Below are positions 37,340 to 47,277 of a stretch of 64,000 nucleotides of DNA, piece after piece (position 1 is the stretch's first letter; each line of letters begins with the position of its first letter). The notes below the pieces were generated by a model. The model was not told the origin of the DNA, ran no database searches, and was given only the letters and a program-made list of their open reading frames with translations. Source of the DNA: Novosphingopyxis iocasae. Lineage in GTDB: Bacteria > Pseudomonadota > Alphaproteobacteria > Sphingomonadales > Sphingomonadaceae. The stretch covers positions 2,193,001 through 2,257,000 of the forward strand of contig NZ_CP060495.1 of assembly GCF_014334095.1 (NCBI RefSeq). The letters are read 5' to 3'. A program made the translations under genes and the position numbers.

Positions 37340-38176
37340 TCACGATCCGACGGGCGGCGTCACGGGCGCTTGCGCAGGCTCGTCCGCAGCGGCGAGCGTT
37401 GCCAGCTGCGCGATCGCGGCCTCAGCTTGCGCGGTTCCCGGTGCCGCCGCGGCGACCTTCTGCCACTTCGCCTTGGCCATCGCCATATCTCCCTTGAGCG
37501 CGGCGATGTTGCCGCTTTCCAGCAGGACGGCGGGCTCTTCGGGCGCCAGCGCCTCGGCGGTTTCTATCGCGGACGCCGCCTTCATCAGATCGTCCATGCG
37601 CCGCGCCAGCGTGGCGGTGAGCAGCCAGGCGAGCGGGTCCTGCGGCACCAGTTCGGTAGCACGCGCCAACGCCGTTGCCGCCTCGTCTGCGCGTCCGGCA
37701 GCCACCAGCGCCCGCGCGCGGTCCAGCTGCACCTCTCCCAGCGCCTTGCCGGCAAGCTGGCCCGTCGCGATCGCGCGGTCGAAATGGGAGAGCGCCGCCC
37801 CGCCCTGCCCGTCCGCCAGCGCGGCATTGCCCGCCTGCATCCAGAGATTGCCCGTATCCGGACGGTCCAGTTCACCCGCCAGCATCGCGGCCTTGGCGAA
37901 GGCGGCCTCGGCCCGGTCCCAGCGTTCGCTGCCCGCTTCGGCCAACCCCAGGCATTGCTGCGCGGGCACGCCGCCATTGCCCGCAATCCACTCGTTCGCG
38001 CGCACCACCGCCGTCACCGGATCGGTCGCCGCCAGCTCTAGGCACTCGCCCAATCGAGGATCGACGGTGGCGGCCACTTGCGTTTGCGGCGTGGCAGCAG
38101 GAACGGGGGCAGCAGGCACAGAAGCAGCGGGCGCGGGGCCGACTTGCAGCGCGAGAGCGAGCAGAAGCGGTGTCAT
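37340..38176 (-). CDS. Exported tetratricopeptide-repeat protein
   Basis: 278 residues. A signal peptide (MTPLLLALALQVGPAPA) precedes an Ala/Pro-rich linker and about five TPR-like helical repeats: for example WDRAEAAFAKAAMLA, GAALSHFDRAIATGQ and ALVAAGRADEAATALARATEL. Such repeats scaffold other proteins; the partner is unknown. ATG at 38176 overlaps the stop of the upstream hydrolase (ATGA), and gloA follows 13 bases later, so the gene is embedded in the glyoxalase operon. Confidence 0.82.
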   Translation of the reverse strand: MTPLLLALALQVGPAPAASVPAAPVPAATPQTQVAATVDPRLGECLELAATDPVTAVVRANEWIAGNGGVPAQQCLGLAEAGSERWDRAEAAFAKAAMLAGELDRPDTGNLWMQAGNAALADGQGGAALSHFDRAIATGQLAGKALGEVQLDRARALVAAGRADEAATALARATELVPQDPLAWLLTATLARRMDDLMKAASAIETAEALAPEEPAVLLESGNIAALKGDMAMAKAKWQKVAAAAPGTAQAEAAIAQLATLAAADEPAQAPVTPPVGS

Positions 38177-38937
38177 GAAGCGGCGATATCCTCGTAGAGA
38201 CGGTCCACCGTCGCGGCGAGCAGCCGGAGATCGGACTCGCGCGACAGGCGGTGGTCGCCATTCTTGACCAGAACGGTCTGCACATCGTCTGAACGCAGGG
38301 CCGCGGCGAGCTTCAGCGAGATGGGGTGCGGCACGTCGGCATCGCACTGCCCGTGCAGAAGACGCACCGGACAGTCGATCGCGATCGGACCGTCCAGCAG
38401 CAGGTTCGCCTCGCCTGATCGCCAGAAGGCGGCGGTGGTCGGCGTGGGCTCGGGCCCGTACTCGTTCGCCTCAAACACCGTCTCGCCGCGTTCGAACTGC
38501 GCCACCTGTTCGGGCGTGAAGCCCCAGCGGGTGAAGTCGGGCGCGGCGGCGATGCCGACGATGCCCGCCATGCGCGGCCCCAGCGCCAACGCGGCGAGCA
38601 GCATCAGCCAGCCGCCCATGCTCGATCCGACGAGGATCAGGGCCCCTTGCGTCCGCTCGCCGATCACATGCAGCGTGTCGGCCAGGAAGCTCTCCAGCGT
38701 CTGATCCTCGAACGCGCCGCCGCTCGCTCCGCAGCCCGCATAGTCGAACAGCAGCGCCGCGCGGCCCGCATCGGCGGCGCGATCGAACAGCATGGTCGCC
38801 TTGGACCCGGCCATGTCGGACTTGTAGCCGGGGAGGAAGACCAGCGTCGGCCCCGCGCCCTCGACCTGCCGGAACGCCAGCCGCTCGCCGCCGGGACGCT
38901 CGGTGAACTGCACCTCTGCCGATCCGGCCGCGCTCAT
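38173..38937 (-). CDS. Alpha/beta hydrolase, carboxylesterase-like
   Basis: 254 residues of the alpha/beta hydrolase fold without signal peptide. Nucleophile S106 in GSSMGGW, acid in GQCDADVP, histidine in NGDHRLS, oxyanion region FLPGYKSDMAGSKA. The GYKSDMxGxKA pattern resembles the ABHD10/thioesterase-like group. First gene of the operon leading into gloA and gloB, which makes a thioester or glutathione-adduct hydrolase possible, but the substrate is not known. Confidence 0.85.
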   Translation of the reverse strand: MSAAGSAEVQFTERPGGERLAFRQVEGAGPTLVFLPGYKSDMAGSKATMLFDRAADAGRAALLFDYAGCGASGGAFEDQTLESFLADTLHVIGERTQGALILVGSSMGGWLMLLAALALGPRMAGIVGIAAAPDFTRWGFTPEQVAQFERGETVFEANEYGPEPTPTTAAFWRSGEANLLLDGPIAIDCPVRLLHGQCDADVPHPISLKLAAALRSDDVQTVLVKNGDHRLSRESDLRLLAATVDRLYEDIAAS

Positions 38938-39097
38938 GCCGCGCCCCCCAGCTTCACACAGTTCACACTGTCCAGGAGGGGGAAAAGCGAGGGCCGCGGA
39001 GCACGGGTCCGGGGCGCATGCGGGCGGGTCGAGCGGGCAATCATCATGATCCGGTCTCTACCACCGACGGGGCGCTGTAGGAAAGTTTCGCGAAGCG

Positions 39098-40012
39098 ATG
39101 GTGCGGTCCGAGAAGGAACCGCCGCGCCCGTTCGCGCGTCCCCGCTGCATGGACGCACCGCCCAAGCAAAGCACCGCACGCCCCGGCATCGCGGCGATCG
39201 CGGGCGGCGTGCTGATCGGCGCGGCGGCGATCGGCATCCTGTGGGCCGAACGCGCCCAGCCGCTGCGCCAGCCCACCCGTCCGCGCACGCGCCGCACGAT
39301 CGTCAATCTGGCGCTCGGCGCGATGAGCATGGCGGCAGTGAACCGGATCGAAGCGCCGATGACGCAGCCGCTGGCGCGCGCAGCGGAGCGCAAGCGCCGC
39401 GGCCTCGTCCAGCTTCTGCCCGGCCCCGCCTGGCTGCGCGACGCGGCGGCGGTGCTGTTGATGGATTACACGGTGTATCTCTGGCACGTCGCGACGCATC
39501 GCGTGCCGTTCCTGTGGCGCTTCCACCTCGTCCATCATGACGATCTGGATCTCGACGCGAGCACCGCGATCCGTTTCCACGCCGTCGATATGGCGATCAG
39601 CGCGCCCTATCGCGGGGCCCAGGTAGCGCTGATCGGCACCTCGCCCCGCGCGCTGCAGATCTGGCAAGGCTGGTTCTTCTTCTCCGTGCTGTTCCACCAC
39701 AGCAATTTGCGCCTGCCGGAGCGGATCGAGCGCGTACTGGCGCGCTTCGTCACCACGCCGCGCATGCACGGCATCCATCATTCCGCGGTGAAGGCGGAGA
39801 CCGACAGCAACTGGTCCAGCGGATTTGCCTTCTGGGACCATCTGCACGGCACCTTTCGGCTGGATGTGCCGCAGGAGGCAATCGCGATCGGCGTTCCAGC
39901 CTACCGCGACCCGGACGAGCTGGGCTTTCGCGATTCGCTGGCGCTGCCGTTCGTGGAGCAGCGGGATGCCTGGGTAGGGGCTGTTCGGGCGGATGATGCG
40001 CGCAGGCGATAG
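39098..40012 (+). CDS. Sterol desaturase/fatty acid hydroxylase-family membrane protein
   Basis: About 304 residues. Di-iron histidine boxes are seen in order: HVATH, HLVHH, FHHSN and MHGIHH, spaced as in the FA_hydroxylase family, with hydrophobic segments around residues 35-55, 125-145 and 185-205. It may hydroxylate or desaturate a lipid such as a carotenoid, hopanoid or fatty acid. ATG at 39098 is used; a second ATG at 39149 starts just before the first membrane segment and is equally plausible. Confidence 0.85.
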   Translation: MVRSEKEPPRPFARPRCMDAPPKQSTARPGIAAIAGGVLIGAAAIGILWAERAQPLRQPTRPRTRRTIVNLALGAMSMAAVNRIEAPMTQPLARAAERKRRGLVQLLPGPAWLRDAAAVLLMDYTVYLWHVATHRVPFLWRFHLVHHDDLDLDASTAIRFHAVDMAISAPYRGAQVALIGTSPRALQIWQGWFFFSVLFHHSNLRLPERIERVLARFVTTPRMHGIHHSAVKAETDSNWSSGFAFWDHLHGTFRLDVPQEAIAIGVPAYRDPDELGFRDSLALPFVEQRDAWVGAVRADDARRR

Positions 40013-40042
40013 GCGCCCGACCCGAACCCAAGTGACACGGTG

Positions 40043-40116
40043 CTTCGACAAGCTCAGCACGAACGGAGGTAGGGAAGCAGTGCGGCAAACCACCCTTCGC
40101 CCTGAGCCTGTCGAAG
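40043..40116. repeat. REP-like inverted repeat (CTTCGACAAGCTCAG family), copy 1
   Basis: 15-base arms at 40043-40057 and 40102-40116 are reverse complements with one mismatch, 44 bases apart, between the desaturase-family gene and the nitroreductase gene. The same arm sequence recurs at 51551-51575 and 58594-58670. Confidence 0.8.
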
Positions 40117-40170
40117 GGCCGTCCTTCTTCCACCCTTGCGAGCACGCCCGCCGATCCGCATACCGAAGCC

Positions 40171-40848
40171 ATGACCGATCTTCCCGCCGCCTTCGAAACC
40201 ATCGCCAAATCCCGTCGCTCGGTGCGTGCGTTCAAGCCCGACCCGATCCCGCAGGAACTGCTGGAACACATCTTCCGCATTGCCGGCACCGCGCCCAGCA
40301 ATTGCAACGCGCAGCCCTGGATCACCCATGTCGTCTCCGGCGATCGGCTCCGCCAGATCGAGGAAAAGCTGATCGCCGCCGTGCGCGCGGGCGATGCCGA
40401 TCCGGACGCCGGGCACCGCGAGGACCCCTATGTCGGCATCTACAAGGAAAGGCGGATCGGCGCGGCGGTGGCGCTGTTCGAGGCGACGGGCGTCGGCCGT
40501 CACGACAAGGAAGCGCGCGAGGAAAGCTTCCTGCGCAATTATCGCTTCTTCGATGCGCCGCACGCCGCCTGGTTCTTCATGCCGCCGGCCTTCGGACTGC
40601 ACGGCGCGGCGGATATCGGCATGTATGCGCAGACGCTGATGCTGGCGCTTGCGGCGAACGGCATGGGCAGCTGCGCGCAAGGGGCGCTCGGCCATTATTC
40701 CAATGTGGTGAAGCGCGAACTGGGCGTGGACGAAGGGCTAGCCTGCACCTTCGGCCTGAGCTTCGGTTATCCCGACGAGGACCATCCGAGCACCAAGGCG
40801 ATCACCGACCGCGCGCCGCTGGGCGATCTGGTGCACTTCCACGGTTAG
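40171..40848 (+). CDS. Nitroreductase-family flavoprotein
   Basis: FMN-dependent NAD(P)H oxidoreductase, 225 residues. SRRSVRAFKPDPIP at the start contacts FMN phosphate, TAPSNCNAQPW follows, and DIGMYAQTLMLALAANGMGSCAQGAL is the helix of the dimer interface. The natural substrate may be a quinone, nitroaromatic or enone; sequence alone does not tell. The ATG follows a REP-like repeat by about 50 bases. Confidence 0.87.
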   Translation: MTDLPAAFETIAKSRRSVRAFKPDPIPQELLEHIFRIAGTAPSNCNAQPWITHVVSGDRLRQIEEKLIAAVRAGDADPDAGHREDPYVGIYKERRIGAAVALFEATGVGRHDKEAREESFLRNYRFFDAPHAAWFFMPPAFGLHGAADIGMYAQTLMLALAANGMGSCAQGALGHYSNVVKRELGVDEGLACTFGLSFGYPDEDHPSTKAITDRAPLGDLVHFHG

Positions 40849-40877
40849 GCGGTCGGCTCCCGACGCCAAGCCTCGCC

Positions 40878-43490
40878 CTACTCGCCCGCCTCGCGCTTCA
40901 GTTCATAGAGCTTCTCCAGCGCCTCGCGCGGGGAGAGCGCGTCGACGTCCAGCGCGCGCAAGCCTTCACGCAGGGTATCGCACTGTTCCTCCTCCGCCTC
41001 CACCGCCGCGGCGAAGAGCGGCAGATCGCCGAGCCCCGCGGCGAGGCCGCCGGTTTCCGCGCGGCCCTTTTCCAGCTTGTCCAGCACCGCCTTCGCCCGC
41101 GCCAGCACCGGCGGCGGAAGCCCGGCGAGTTTGGCGACGGCAAGGCCGTAGCTGCGATCGGCGGGACCGGCAGCGAGTTCGTGGAGCAGCACCAGCTCGC
41201 CCTTCCATTCGCGCGCGCGGACATGGCGTAGGCTGAGCGCGTCCAGCGTATCGGCAAGGCGCGTCAGCTCGTGATAATGGGTGGCGAACAGGCAGCGGCT
41301 GCGGTTGGTCTCGTGGATCGCCTCCACCACCGACCAGGCGAGCGCGAGGCCGTCATAGGTGGACGTGCCGCGCCCGACCTCGTCCAGGATGACGAAGCTG
41401 TTTTCGGTAGCCTGGCTCAGGATCGCGGCGGTCTCGACCATCTCGACCATGAAGGTGGAGCGGCCGCGCGCCAGATTGTCCGATGCGCCGACGCGGCTGA
41501 ACAGCCGGTCAACGATGCCGAGGCGCGCCGAGGATGCGGGCACGAAGCTGCCCGCCTGAGCCAGCAACACGATGAGCGCGTTCTGGCGAAGGAAGGTGGA
41601 CTTGCCGCCCATATTGGGGCCGGAAACGAGCCACAGCCGTTCGTCCGGGCCGAGCCCGCAATCATTGGCGACGAACCGCTCGCCCGATGCGGCCAGCGCG
41701 CTTTCCACCACCGGGTGGCGTCCGCCGACAACCTCGAAACAGGCATGGTCGGCAAAAGCCGGGCGACACCAGCCGCTGGCGGCGGCGCGTTCGGCCAGCG
41801 CGGCGGCGACATCGAGCCGGGCGAGCGCATCCGCCGCCGCAGCGATCCGCTCACGCCGCGCCGCCGTTTCCTCGATCAGCGTTTCCAGATGCGCGGCCTC
41901 TGCCGCCTGCGCGCGGGCCCCCGCCTCGACGATGCGCGCGGCCTGTTCGTGCAGCGCGCTGGAATTGAACCGCACCGCGCCCGCCAGCGTCTGGCGATGG
42001 GTGAAGCCGCTATCCTCGGCCATGAGCTTGTCGCCATGCTTGGCCGGCACCTCGACGAAATAGCCGAGCACATTGTTGTGCTTGATCTTCAGCGCCGGAA
42101 TGCCCGTCGTCTCGCGATAATCGGCTTCCAGCGCGGCGATGGCGCGGCGCCCCCCGCTCGCGGTTTCGCGCAGATCGTCCAGCCCCGCATCGAACCCGGC
42201 GGCGATGTAGCCGCCTTGCGCGGTCTCGGTCGGCGGCGAGGGCACGAGCGCACGCGCCAGCAGGTCTGCTAGATCGCCGTGCCCGCCCAGCGCGGGGATC
42301 AGAGCGTCCAGCAGCGGCGGGCGGCCCTCGGTCTTTTCCAGGCGGGATTTGAGCAGGTGCGCGCCATGCAGCCCGTCGCGAATCTGCCCCAGATCGCGCG
42401 GGCTCCCCCGCCCCGCCGTCACGCGGCCGAGCGCGCGGGCGATATCGGGCAGCGCGCGCAACGCCTCGCGCAGCGCGGTGCGGACCGAGACGGTATCATG
42501 CGCCCAGGCGACCAGCGCCAGCCGGTCCTCGATCTGCGCACGGTCGGTCAGCGGCGCGGCGAGATCACGCGCGAGCAGCCGCGCGCCCGCCCCCGTCACG
42601 GTGCGGTCGACGTCGTGCAGCAGACTGCCGCGCCGCCCACCGCCCTGCGCCGCGACGATCTCAAGACTCTCGCGCGTCGCCTGGTCGAGCCCCAGATGAT
42701 CGCTATCGCGCTGCGCCTGCGGCGGTGCGAGATAAGGCAGCGCAGCCCCTTGCGCGCTGTGCGTCAGATAGGCGACGAGGCCCCCGGCGGCGGCCAGCTC
42801 CGCCCGCCCGAAATCGCCCAGGCCATCGAGCGTTGCGACACCGTACAACTCGCGCAGTCGCTTCGCCCCGCTTTCGCTGTCGAACGCGCCGGGGTTGTGG
42901 GCGATGCTGCCTGCCGGCGCGCCGTCGAGGCGGCCCGAACAGACGATCTCGCTGGGCCGCAGCCGCGCCAGCTCCGTCTCCAGCGAAGCGCGCTCGCACG
43001 CCATCAGCTCGAACCGGCCGCTCGATATGTCCGCCGCGGCAATGCCGATCTGGCCGTTCGCCTCTGCGAGGGCCACGAGCATATTGTCGGACCGCGCATC
43101 GAGCAGGCTGTCCTCGGTCAGCGTGCCCGCGGTAACGAAGCGCACGATCTCGCGCGCCACCAGCGCCTTGGAGCCGCGGCCTTCTTCTTTCGCGCGCTTC
43201 TTGGCTTGTTCCGGCGTCTCGGTCTGTTCGGCAATGGCGACGCGGTGGCCGGCCTTGATCAGCCGCGCCAGATAGGCGTCCGCGCTGTGCACCGGCACGC
43301 CGCACATCGGGATCGGTTCGCCCTCGCTGCTCCCGCGCGAGGTGAGCGCGATGTCCAGCGTCTCGGCGGCGGCCTTCGCATCCTCGAAGAACAACTCGAA
43401 GAAATCGCCCATGCGATAGAACAGCAGGCAATCGCCCGCGCGCGCCTTCAGCGCGTGATATTGCTCCATCATCGGGGTGGGTCCGGCCAT
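40878..43490 (-). CDS. mutS: DNA mismatch repair protein
   Basis: Recognises mismatches and starts methyl-independent repair with MutL. 870 residues. The mismatch-reading Phe and Glu lie in MGDFFELF near residue 30, the clamp and core follow, then Walker A GPNMGGKSTFLRQ near residue 625 and Walker B FVILDEVGRGTSTYDGLALAW. The C-terminal dimerisation tail is present. ATG at 43490 begins the family pattern MAGPTPMMEQY; codons upstream do not match the family. Confidence 0.97.
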   Translation of the reverse strand: MAGPTPMMEQYHALKARAGDCLLFYRMGDFFELFFEDAKAAAETLDIALTSRGSSEGEPIPMCGVPVHSADAYLARLIKAGHRVAIAEQTETPEQAKKRAKEEGRGSKALVAREIVRFVTAGTLTEDSLLDARSDNMLVALAEANGQIGIAAADISSGRFELMACERASLETELARLRPSEIVCSGRLDGAPAGSIAHNPGAFDSESGAKRLRELYGVATLDGLGDFGRAELAAAGGLVAYLTHSAQGAALPYLAPPQAQRDSDHLGLDQATRESLEIVAAQGGGRRGSLLHDVDRTVTGAGARLLARDLAAPLTDRAQIEDRLALVAWAHDTVSVRTALREALRALPDIARALGRVTAGRGSPRDLGQIRDGLHGAHLLKSRLEKTEGRPPLLDALIPALGGHGDLADLLARALVPSPPTETAQGGYIAAGFDAGLDDLRETASGGRRAIAALEADYRETTGIPALKIKHNNVLGYFVEVPAKHGDKLMAEDSGFTHRQTLAGAVRFNSSALHEQAARIVEAGARAQAAEAAHLETLIEETAARRERIAAAADALARLDVAAALAERAAASGWCRPAFADHACFEVVGGRHPVVESALAASGERFVANDCGLGPDERLWLVSGPNMGGKSTFLRQNALIVLLAQAGSFVPASSARLGIVDRLFSRVGASDNLARGRSTFMVEMVETAAILSQATENSFVILDEVGRGTSTYDGLALAWSVVEAIHETNRSRCLFATHYHELTRLADTLDALSLRHVRAREWKGELVLLHELAAGPADRSYGLAVAKLAGLPPPVLARAKAVLDKLEKGRAETGGLAAGLGDLPLFAAAVEAEEEQCDTLREGLRALDVDALSPREALEKLYELKREAGE

Positions 43491-43633
43491 GGCGCGCTCG
43501 ATAGCGAAGGCGCGGCGGCATCGCCAGCGATCCATGCAGAGACACCGCGCGGCAGGCGAAATTAGCGGCTTACCCCCGTTGTACCGCCTCGCCCTAGCGT
43601 CTAGGCCGTTGCTGCAATCAGAAAGGGCCCGAC

Positions 43634-45898
43634 ATGAGCGACAGCGTGATCCAGTTTTCAGACCGCGAGGCGCTGAACTTCCACAGCCAGGGGCGCCCCG
43701 GCAAGATCGAGATCATCGCGTCCAAGCCCGTCGCCACGCAGCGCGACCTCAGCCTCGCTTACTCGCCCGGCGTCGCGGTGCCGGTGAAGGCCATCGCCGA
43801 AGACCCGGGCAAGGCTTACGAGCTGACCGCGAAAGGCAATCTGGTCGCCGTCATTTCCAACGGCACCGCGATCCTCGGCCTCGGCAATCTGGGCGCGCTG
43901 GCGTCGAAGCCGGTGATGGAAGGCAAGGCGGTGCTGTTCAAGCGCTTCGCCGACGTCGATTCGATCGATATCGAGATCAAGACCGAGGATGCGGACCGCT
44001 TCATCGAGGCGGTGGAGCTGATGGAACCCAGCTTCGGCGGCATCAATCTGGAAGATATCGCCGCGCCCGAATGCTTCATCATCGAGCAGACCCTGCGCGA
44101 GCGGATGAACATCCCCGTCTTTCACGACGATCAGCACGGCACCGCGATCATCGCGGCGGCGGGCCTCATCAACGCCTGCATGCTGACGGGGCGCAAGCTC
44201 AAGGATATCAAGATGGTCTGCAACGGCGCGGGCGCGGCGGCCATCGCCTGCACCGAGCTGATCAAGGCGATGGGCGTGCCGCACGACCATGTCATCATGT
44301 GCGATCGCGACGGGCCGATCTATCAGGGCCGCACCGCGAAGATGGACCAGTGGAAATCGGCCCATGCGGTGAAAACCGATGCGCGCACTTTGGCCGAAGC
44401 GCTGGAAGGCGCGGACGTGTTCCTGGGCCTGTCCGCCGGCGGCGCGCTGAAGCCCGAGATGGTCGACCGGATGGCCGAAGACCCGATCATCTTCGCCATG
44501 GCCAATCCCGATCCCGAAATCCTGCCCGAACTGGCGCGCGAAGTGCGCCCGCAGGCGATCATCGCCACGGGCCGGTCCGATTACCCCAACCAGGTCAACA
44601 ATGTGCTGGGCTTCCCGTTCATCTTCCGCGGCGCGCTGGATGTGCGCGCCACGACGATCAACGAGGATATGAAGATCGCCGCCGCCCACGCCATCGCCGA
44701 ACTGGCGCGTGAGCGGGTGCCGGAGGAAGTGGCCGATGCCTATGGCGGCCATGCCCACAAATTCGGGCGCGACTATATCATCCCCGCCCCGTTCGATCCG
44801 CGCCTGATGGAAGTGGTCGCCTCCGCCGTCGCGCAGGCGGCGATGGATTCGGGCGTCGCGCAGAAACCGATCGAGGATATGGACGCCTATCGCCGCTCGC
44901 TGCGTGCGCGCCTCAACCCCACCATTTCGGTGCTGACGCAGGTGTACGAAAATGCGCGCGAGGAGCCCAAGCGCGTGATCTTTGCCGAAGCGGAGGAAGA
45001 GGTGGTGCTGCGGGCCGCCATCCAGTTCCGCGACGGCGGCTACGGCGTGCCGGTGCTGGTGGGCCGCGACAAGGCGGTGGTCGACATGCTGCACAAGATG
45101 GGCGTCGACAATCCGGGCAGTTTCGAGATCCACAACAGCGTCTCCTCCCCCCATGTCGGCGCGATGGTGGAGATGCTGTACGAGCGGCTCCAGCGGCGCG
45201 GCTATCTGCGGCGCGACGTGCAGCGCATGGTGAACCGGGATCGCAACATCTTCGGCTCGGCGCTTCTGAAGCTGGGCCAGGCCGATGCGATGATCACCGG
45301 CACCACGCGCACCTATAGCCAGTCGCTGCGCGAGGTGCGCCGCGTGCTCGATCCCACGCCGGGCGCGCATCCCTTCGGCATCCACGTGATGGTCGGCAAA
45401 AGCCACACCGTGTTCATTGCCGACACCACGGTGAACGAACGGCCGACCCCGGAGATGCTGGCGCACATTGCCGAGCAGACCGCCAAGGTGGCCAAGCGCA
45501 TGGGCCAGGAACCGCGCGTCGCCTTCCTCAGCTATTCCACCTTCGGCAATCCGGAGGGCAAGTGGCTGGACAATATCCGCGGCGCGATCACGCTGCTGGA
45601 CCAGCGCGGCGCCGGCTTCGAATATGAAGGCGAGATGCCGCCGGACGTGGCGCTGAACCCGGAGCTCATGAAGAACTATCCCTTCATGCGCCTGTCGGAG
45701 CCGGCCAATGTGCTCATCATGCCCGGTCTGCAATCGGCAAACTTAAGCGCCAAGATCCTGCGCGAACTGGGCGGAGACCGCACCATCGGCCCGATGCTGC
45801 TCGGCATCGAGAAGCCGGTGCAGATCGCCACGATGAGCTCGACCGCGTCCGAACTGGTGACGCTGGCCGTGCTCGCGGCTGCCGGTACGGTGGAATAA
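43634..45898 (+). CDS. maeB: NADP-dependent malic enzyme with phosphotransacetylase-like domain
   Basis: Decarboxylates malate to pyruvate with NADP+. 754 residues. The malic enzyme domain (1-430) has [12 protein letters not shown], the catalytic region [15 protein letters not shown] and a nucleotide fold [12 protein letters not shown]. The C-terminal part (from about 440) resembles phosphate acetyltransferase and by family is a regulatory module that binds acetyl-CoA. Full-length hybrid MaeB. GAAAGGG lies upstream of the ATG. Transcribed away from mutS. Confidence 0.95.
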   Translation: MSDSVIQFSDREALNFHSQGRPGKIEIIASKPVATQRDLSLAYSPGVAVPVKAIAEDPGKAYELTAKGNLVAVISNGTAILGLGNLGALASKPVMEGKAVLFKRFADVDSIDIEIKTEDADRFIEAVELMEPSFGGINLEDIAAPECFIIEQTLRERMNIPVFHDDQHGTAIIAAAGLINACMLTGRKLKDIKMVCNGAGAAAIACTELIKAMGVPHDHVIMCDRDGPIYQGRTAKMDQWKSAHAVKTDARTLAEALEGADVFLGLSAGGALKPEMVDRMAEDPIIFAMANPDPEILPELAREVRPQAIIATGRSDYPNQVNNVLGFPFIFRGALDVRATTINEDMKIAAAHAIAELARERVPEEVADAYGGHAHKFGRDYIIPAPFDPRLMEVVASAVAQAAMDSGVAQKPIEDMDAYRRSLRARLNPTISVLTQVYENAREEPKRVIFAEAEEEVVLRAAIQFRDGGYGVPVLVGRDKAVVDMLHKMGVDNPGSFEIHNSVSSPHVGAMVEMLYERLQRRGYLRRDVQRMVNRDRNIFGSALLKLGQADAMITGTTRTYSQSLREVRRVLDPTPGAHPFGIHVMVGKSHTVFIADTTVNERPTPEMLAHIAEQTAKVAKRMGQEPRVAFLSYSTFGNPEGKWLDNIRGAITLLDQRGAGFEYEGEMPPDVALNPELMKNYPFMRLSEPANVLIMPGLQSANLSAKILRELGGDRTIGPMLLGIEKPVQIATMSSTASELVTLAVLAAAGTVE

Positions 45899-46083
45899 GC
45901 GTTTGAGGGGGGTGGCGCGGGGCTTCCTGGCCTTGCGCCGCTCCGTTCGATCGACAGCAAAGCCAAGGAAATCCAACCGCGTCGCCGCCGCGCAAGCAGG
46001 AGCGATATCGTTCTTTCGTGAAAACGGCGCGCGTTAAACCGCGATCCGCCCGCTAGACGCTGCGTGCGACGGCAGCGCCGGCC

Positions 46084-46581
46084 TCAACCGCCCGGATTGG
46101 TGGGATCGTTGCTCGGCCCTGCGCCGCCGGGAACGCCCGGTGCGCCCACTGCGCCGATATTGCCGAACAGCTCCTGGAAGAAACTGCGCTCGCGCCCGCG
46201 GGTCGGCGTCTTGTCGCCCACCGGGTTGATGTCGGCAACCTGCTCCAGCCCGATGCGATCGACCTCGCTGACATTACCCGCGGAATCGAAGGTGATGTGG
46301 AGGATGGTCTGCTCAGTCGGGCGCGGCTCGGCAAAGGCGAGCTGGCGGGTATTGCGCGAGACATAATACCATTCTTCATCGCCGAACTGGCTCTTGAAGG
46401 TTGGATCGCCCAGCGTGCCCTGCACGCTCGCCTTGTTATCGACCCCGGCGGCGACCGAGCTCGACAGCACCGGATCGAAGATATAGCCGCGATGCGCCTG
46501 CAACTGACCGCAGGCAGACACCCCCAGAACGAGCGCGCCAAGAGCACTTAGCTTCAGCAGGGATTGGATATTGGCGGACAT
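46084..46581 (-). CDS. bamE: Outer membrane protein assembly factor BamE
   Basis: Lipoprotein of the BAM complex in the outer membrane. 165 residues with a lipoprotein signal (LVLGVSACG), then the SmpA/OmlA fold: HRGYIFDPVL, SVQGTLGDPTFKSQFGDEEWYYVS and ILHITFDSAGNVSEVDRI. A Gly/Pro-rich tail of about 25 residues is not part of the fold. Divergent from the ubiquinol-cytochrome c chaperone gene, an arrangement seen widely in alphaproteobacteria. Confidence 0.92.
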   Translation of the reverse strand: MSANIQSLLKLSALGALVLGVSACGQLQAHRGYIFDPVLSSSVAAGVDNKASVQGTLGDPTFKSQFGDEEWYYVSRNTRQLAFAEPRPTEQTILHITFDSAGNVSEVDRIGLEQVADINPVGDKTPTRGRERSFFQELFGNIGAVGAPGVPGGAGPSNDPTNPGG

Positions 46582-46755
46582 GGATACTCCGATATGGTCC
46601 GGCCCGAGTGGCGGGCGTCATGAGACATGGCAGCGTTCGCCGCCATTGCATCTCGCGCGGCCGATAGCAATATGGACGGGCGAATGAGCGCGCGATGAAC
46701 CGGGCCGCGCCATCCTTTGAACCTGAGCCGACACGATATGGGGACGCAACGTCAG

Positions 46756-47277
46756 ATGGGACTGATCCAGCGGATGTTCGGGCGGAAAGCCGATCCCGCC
46801 ACCGCCATGCAGCCGCTCTACGATCAGGTTGTCGCCCGCGCGCGCGAACCGCATTGGTATGAGGCGGGCGCGGTGCCCGATACGATGGACGGCCGCTTCG
46901 ACATGATCGCCGCGCTGCTTTCGCTCGTGCTCCTCCAGCTGGAGCCGGAAGAGGAGGCGCGGCAGGAGAGCGTGTGGCTGACCGAATTGTTCGTGCAGGA
47001 CATGGACGGGCAGCTGCGCCAGCTGGGCATCGGGGATGTCAGCGTGGGCAAGCATATGGGCAAGATGATGAGCGCGCTGGGCGGGCGGCTGGGCGCCTAT
47101 CGCCGCGCGTTCAACGGAGAAATCACGCTGGACGCGGCCATCCGACGCAACATTTTCCGCGAAAAGGCCGCGCCGGACGCGGGCGTCGCCCATGTCGAAA
47201 AGGAGATGCGCGCGCATGCTGCGAGCCTTGCCGAACTGAAAACCCAGGCGCTGCTGAGCGGGAGGGCGCCATGGTAG
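46756..47277 (+). CDS. Ubiquinol-cytochrome c chaperone (CBP3-like)
   Basis: 173 residues, alpha helical. GLIQRMFGRKADPATAMQPLYDQVVARAREPHWYE and DTMDGRFDMIAALLSLVL match the bacterial CBP3 family that assists cytochrome b folding in the bc1 complex. ATG at 46756 begins the conserved core; an ATG at 46738 and a TTG at 46717 are in frame upstream. Its stop overlaps the start of the DUF177 gene by several bases. Confidence 0.85.
   Translation: MGLIQRMFGRKADPATAMQPLYDQVVARAREPHWYEAGAVPDTMDGRFDMIAALLSLVLLQLEPEEEARQESVWLTELFVQDMDGQLRQLGIGDVSVGKHMGKMMSALGGRLGAYRRAFNGEITLDAAIRRNIFREKAAPDAGVAHVEKEMRAHAASLAELKTQALLSGRAPW

Noticed and set aside
43658-45733. 691-codon open frame on the minus strand opposite maeB
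   Set aside because: Exact antisense of maeB codons; composition (His, Asp, Arg repeats) is typical of a shadow frame.
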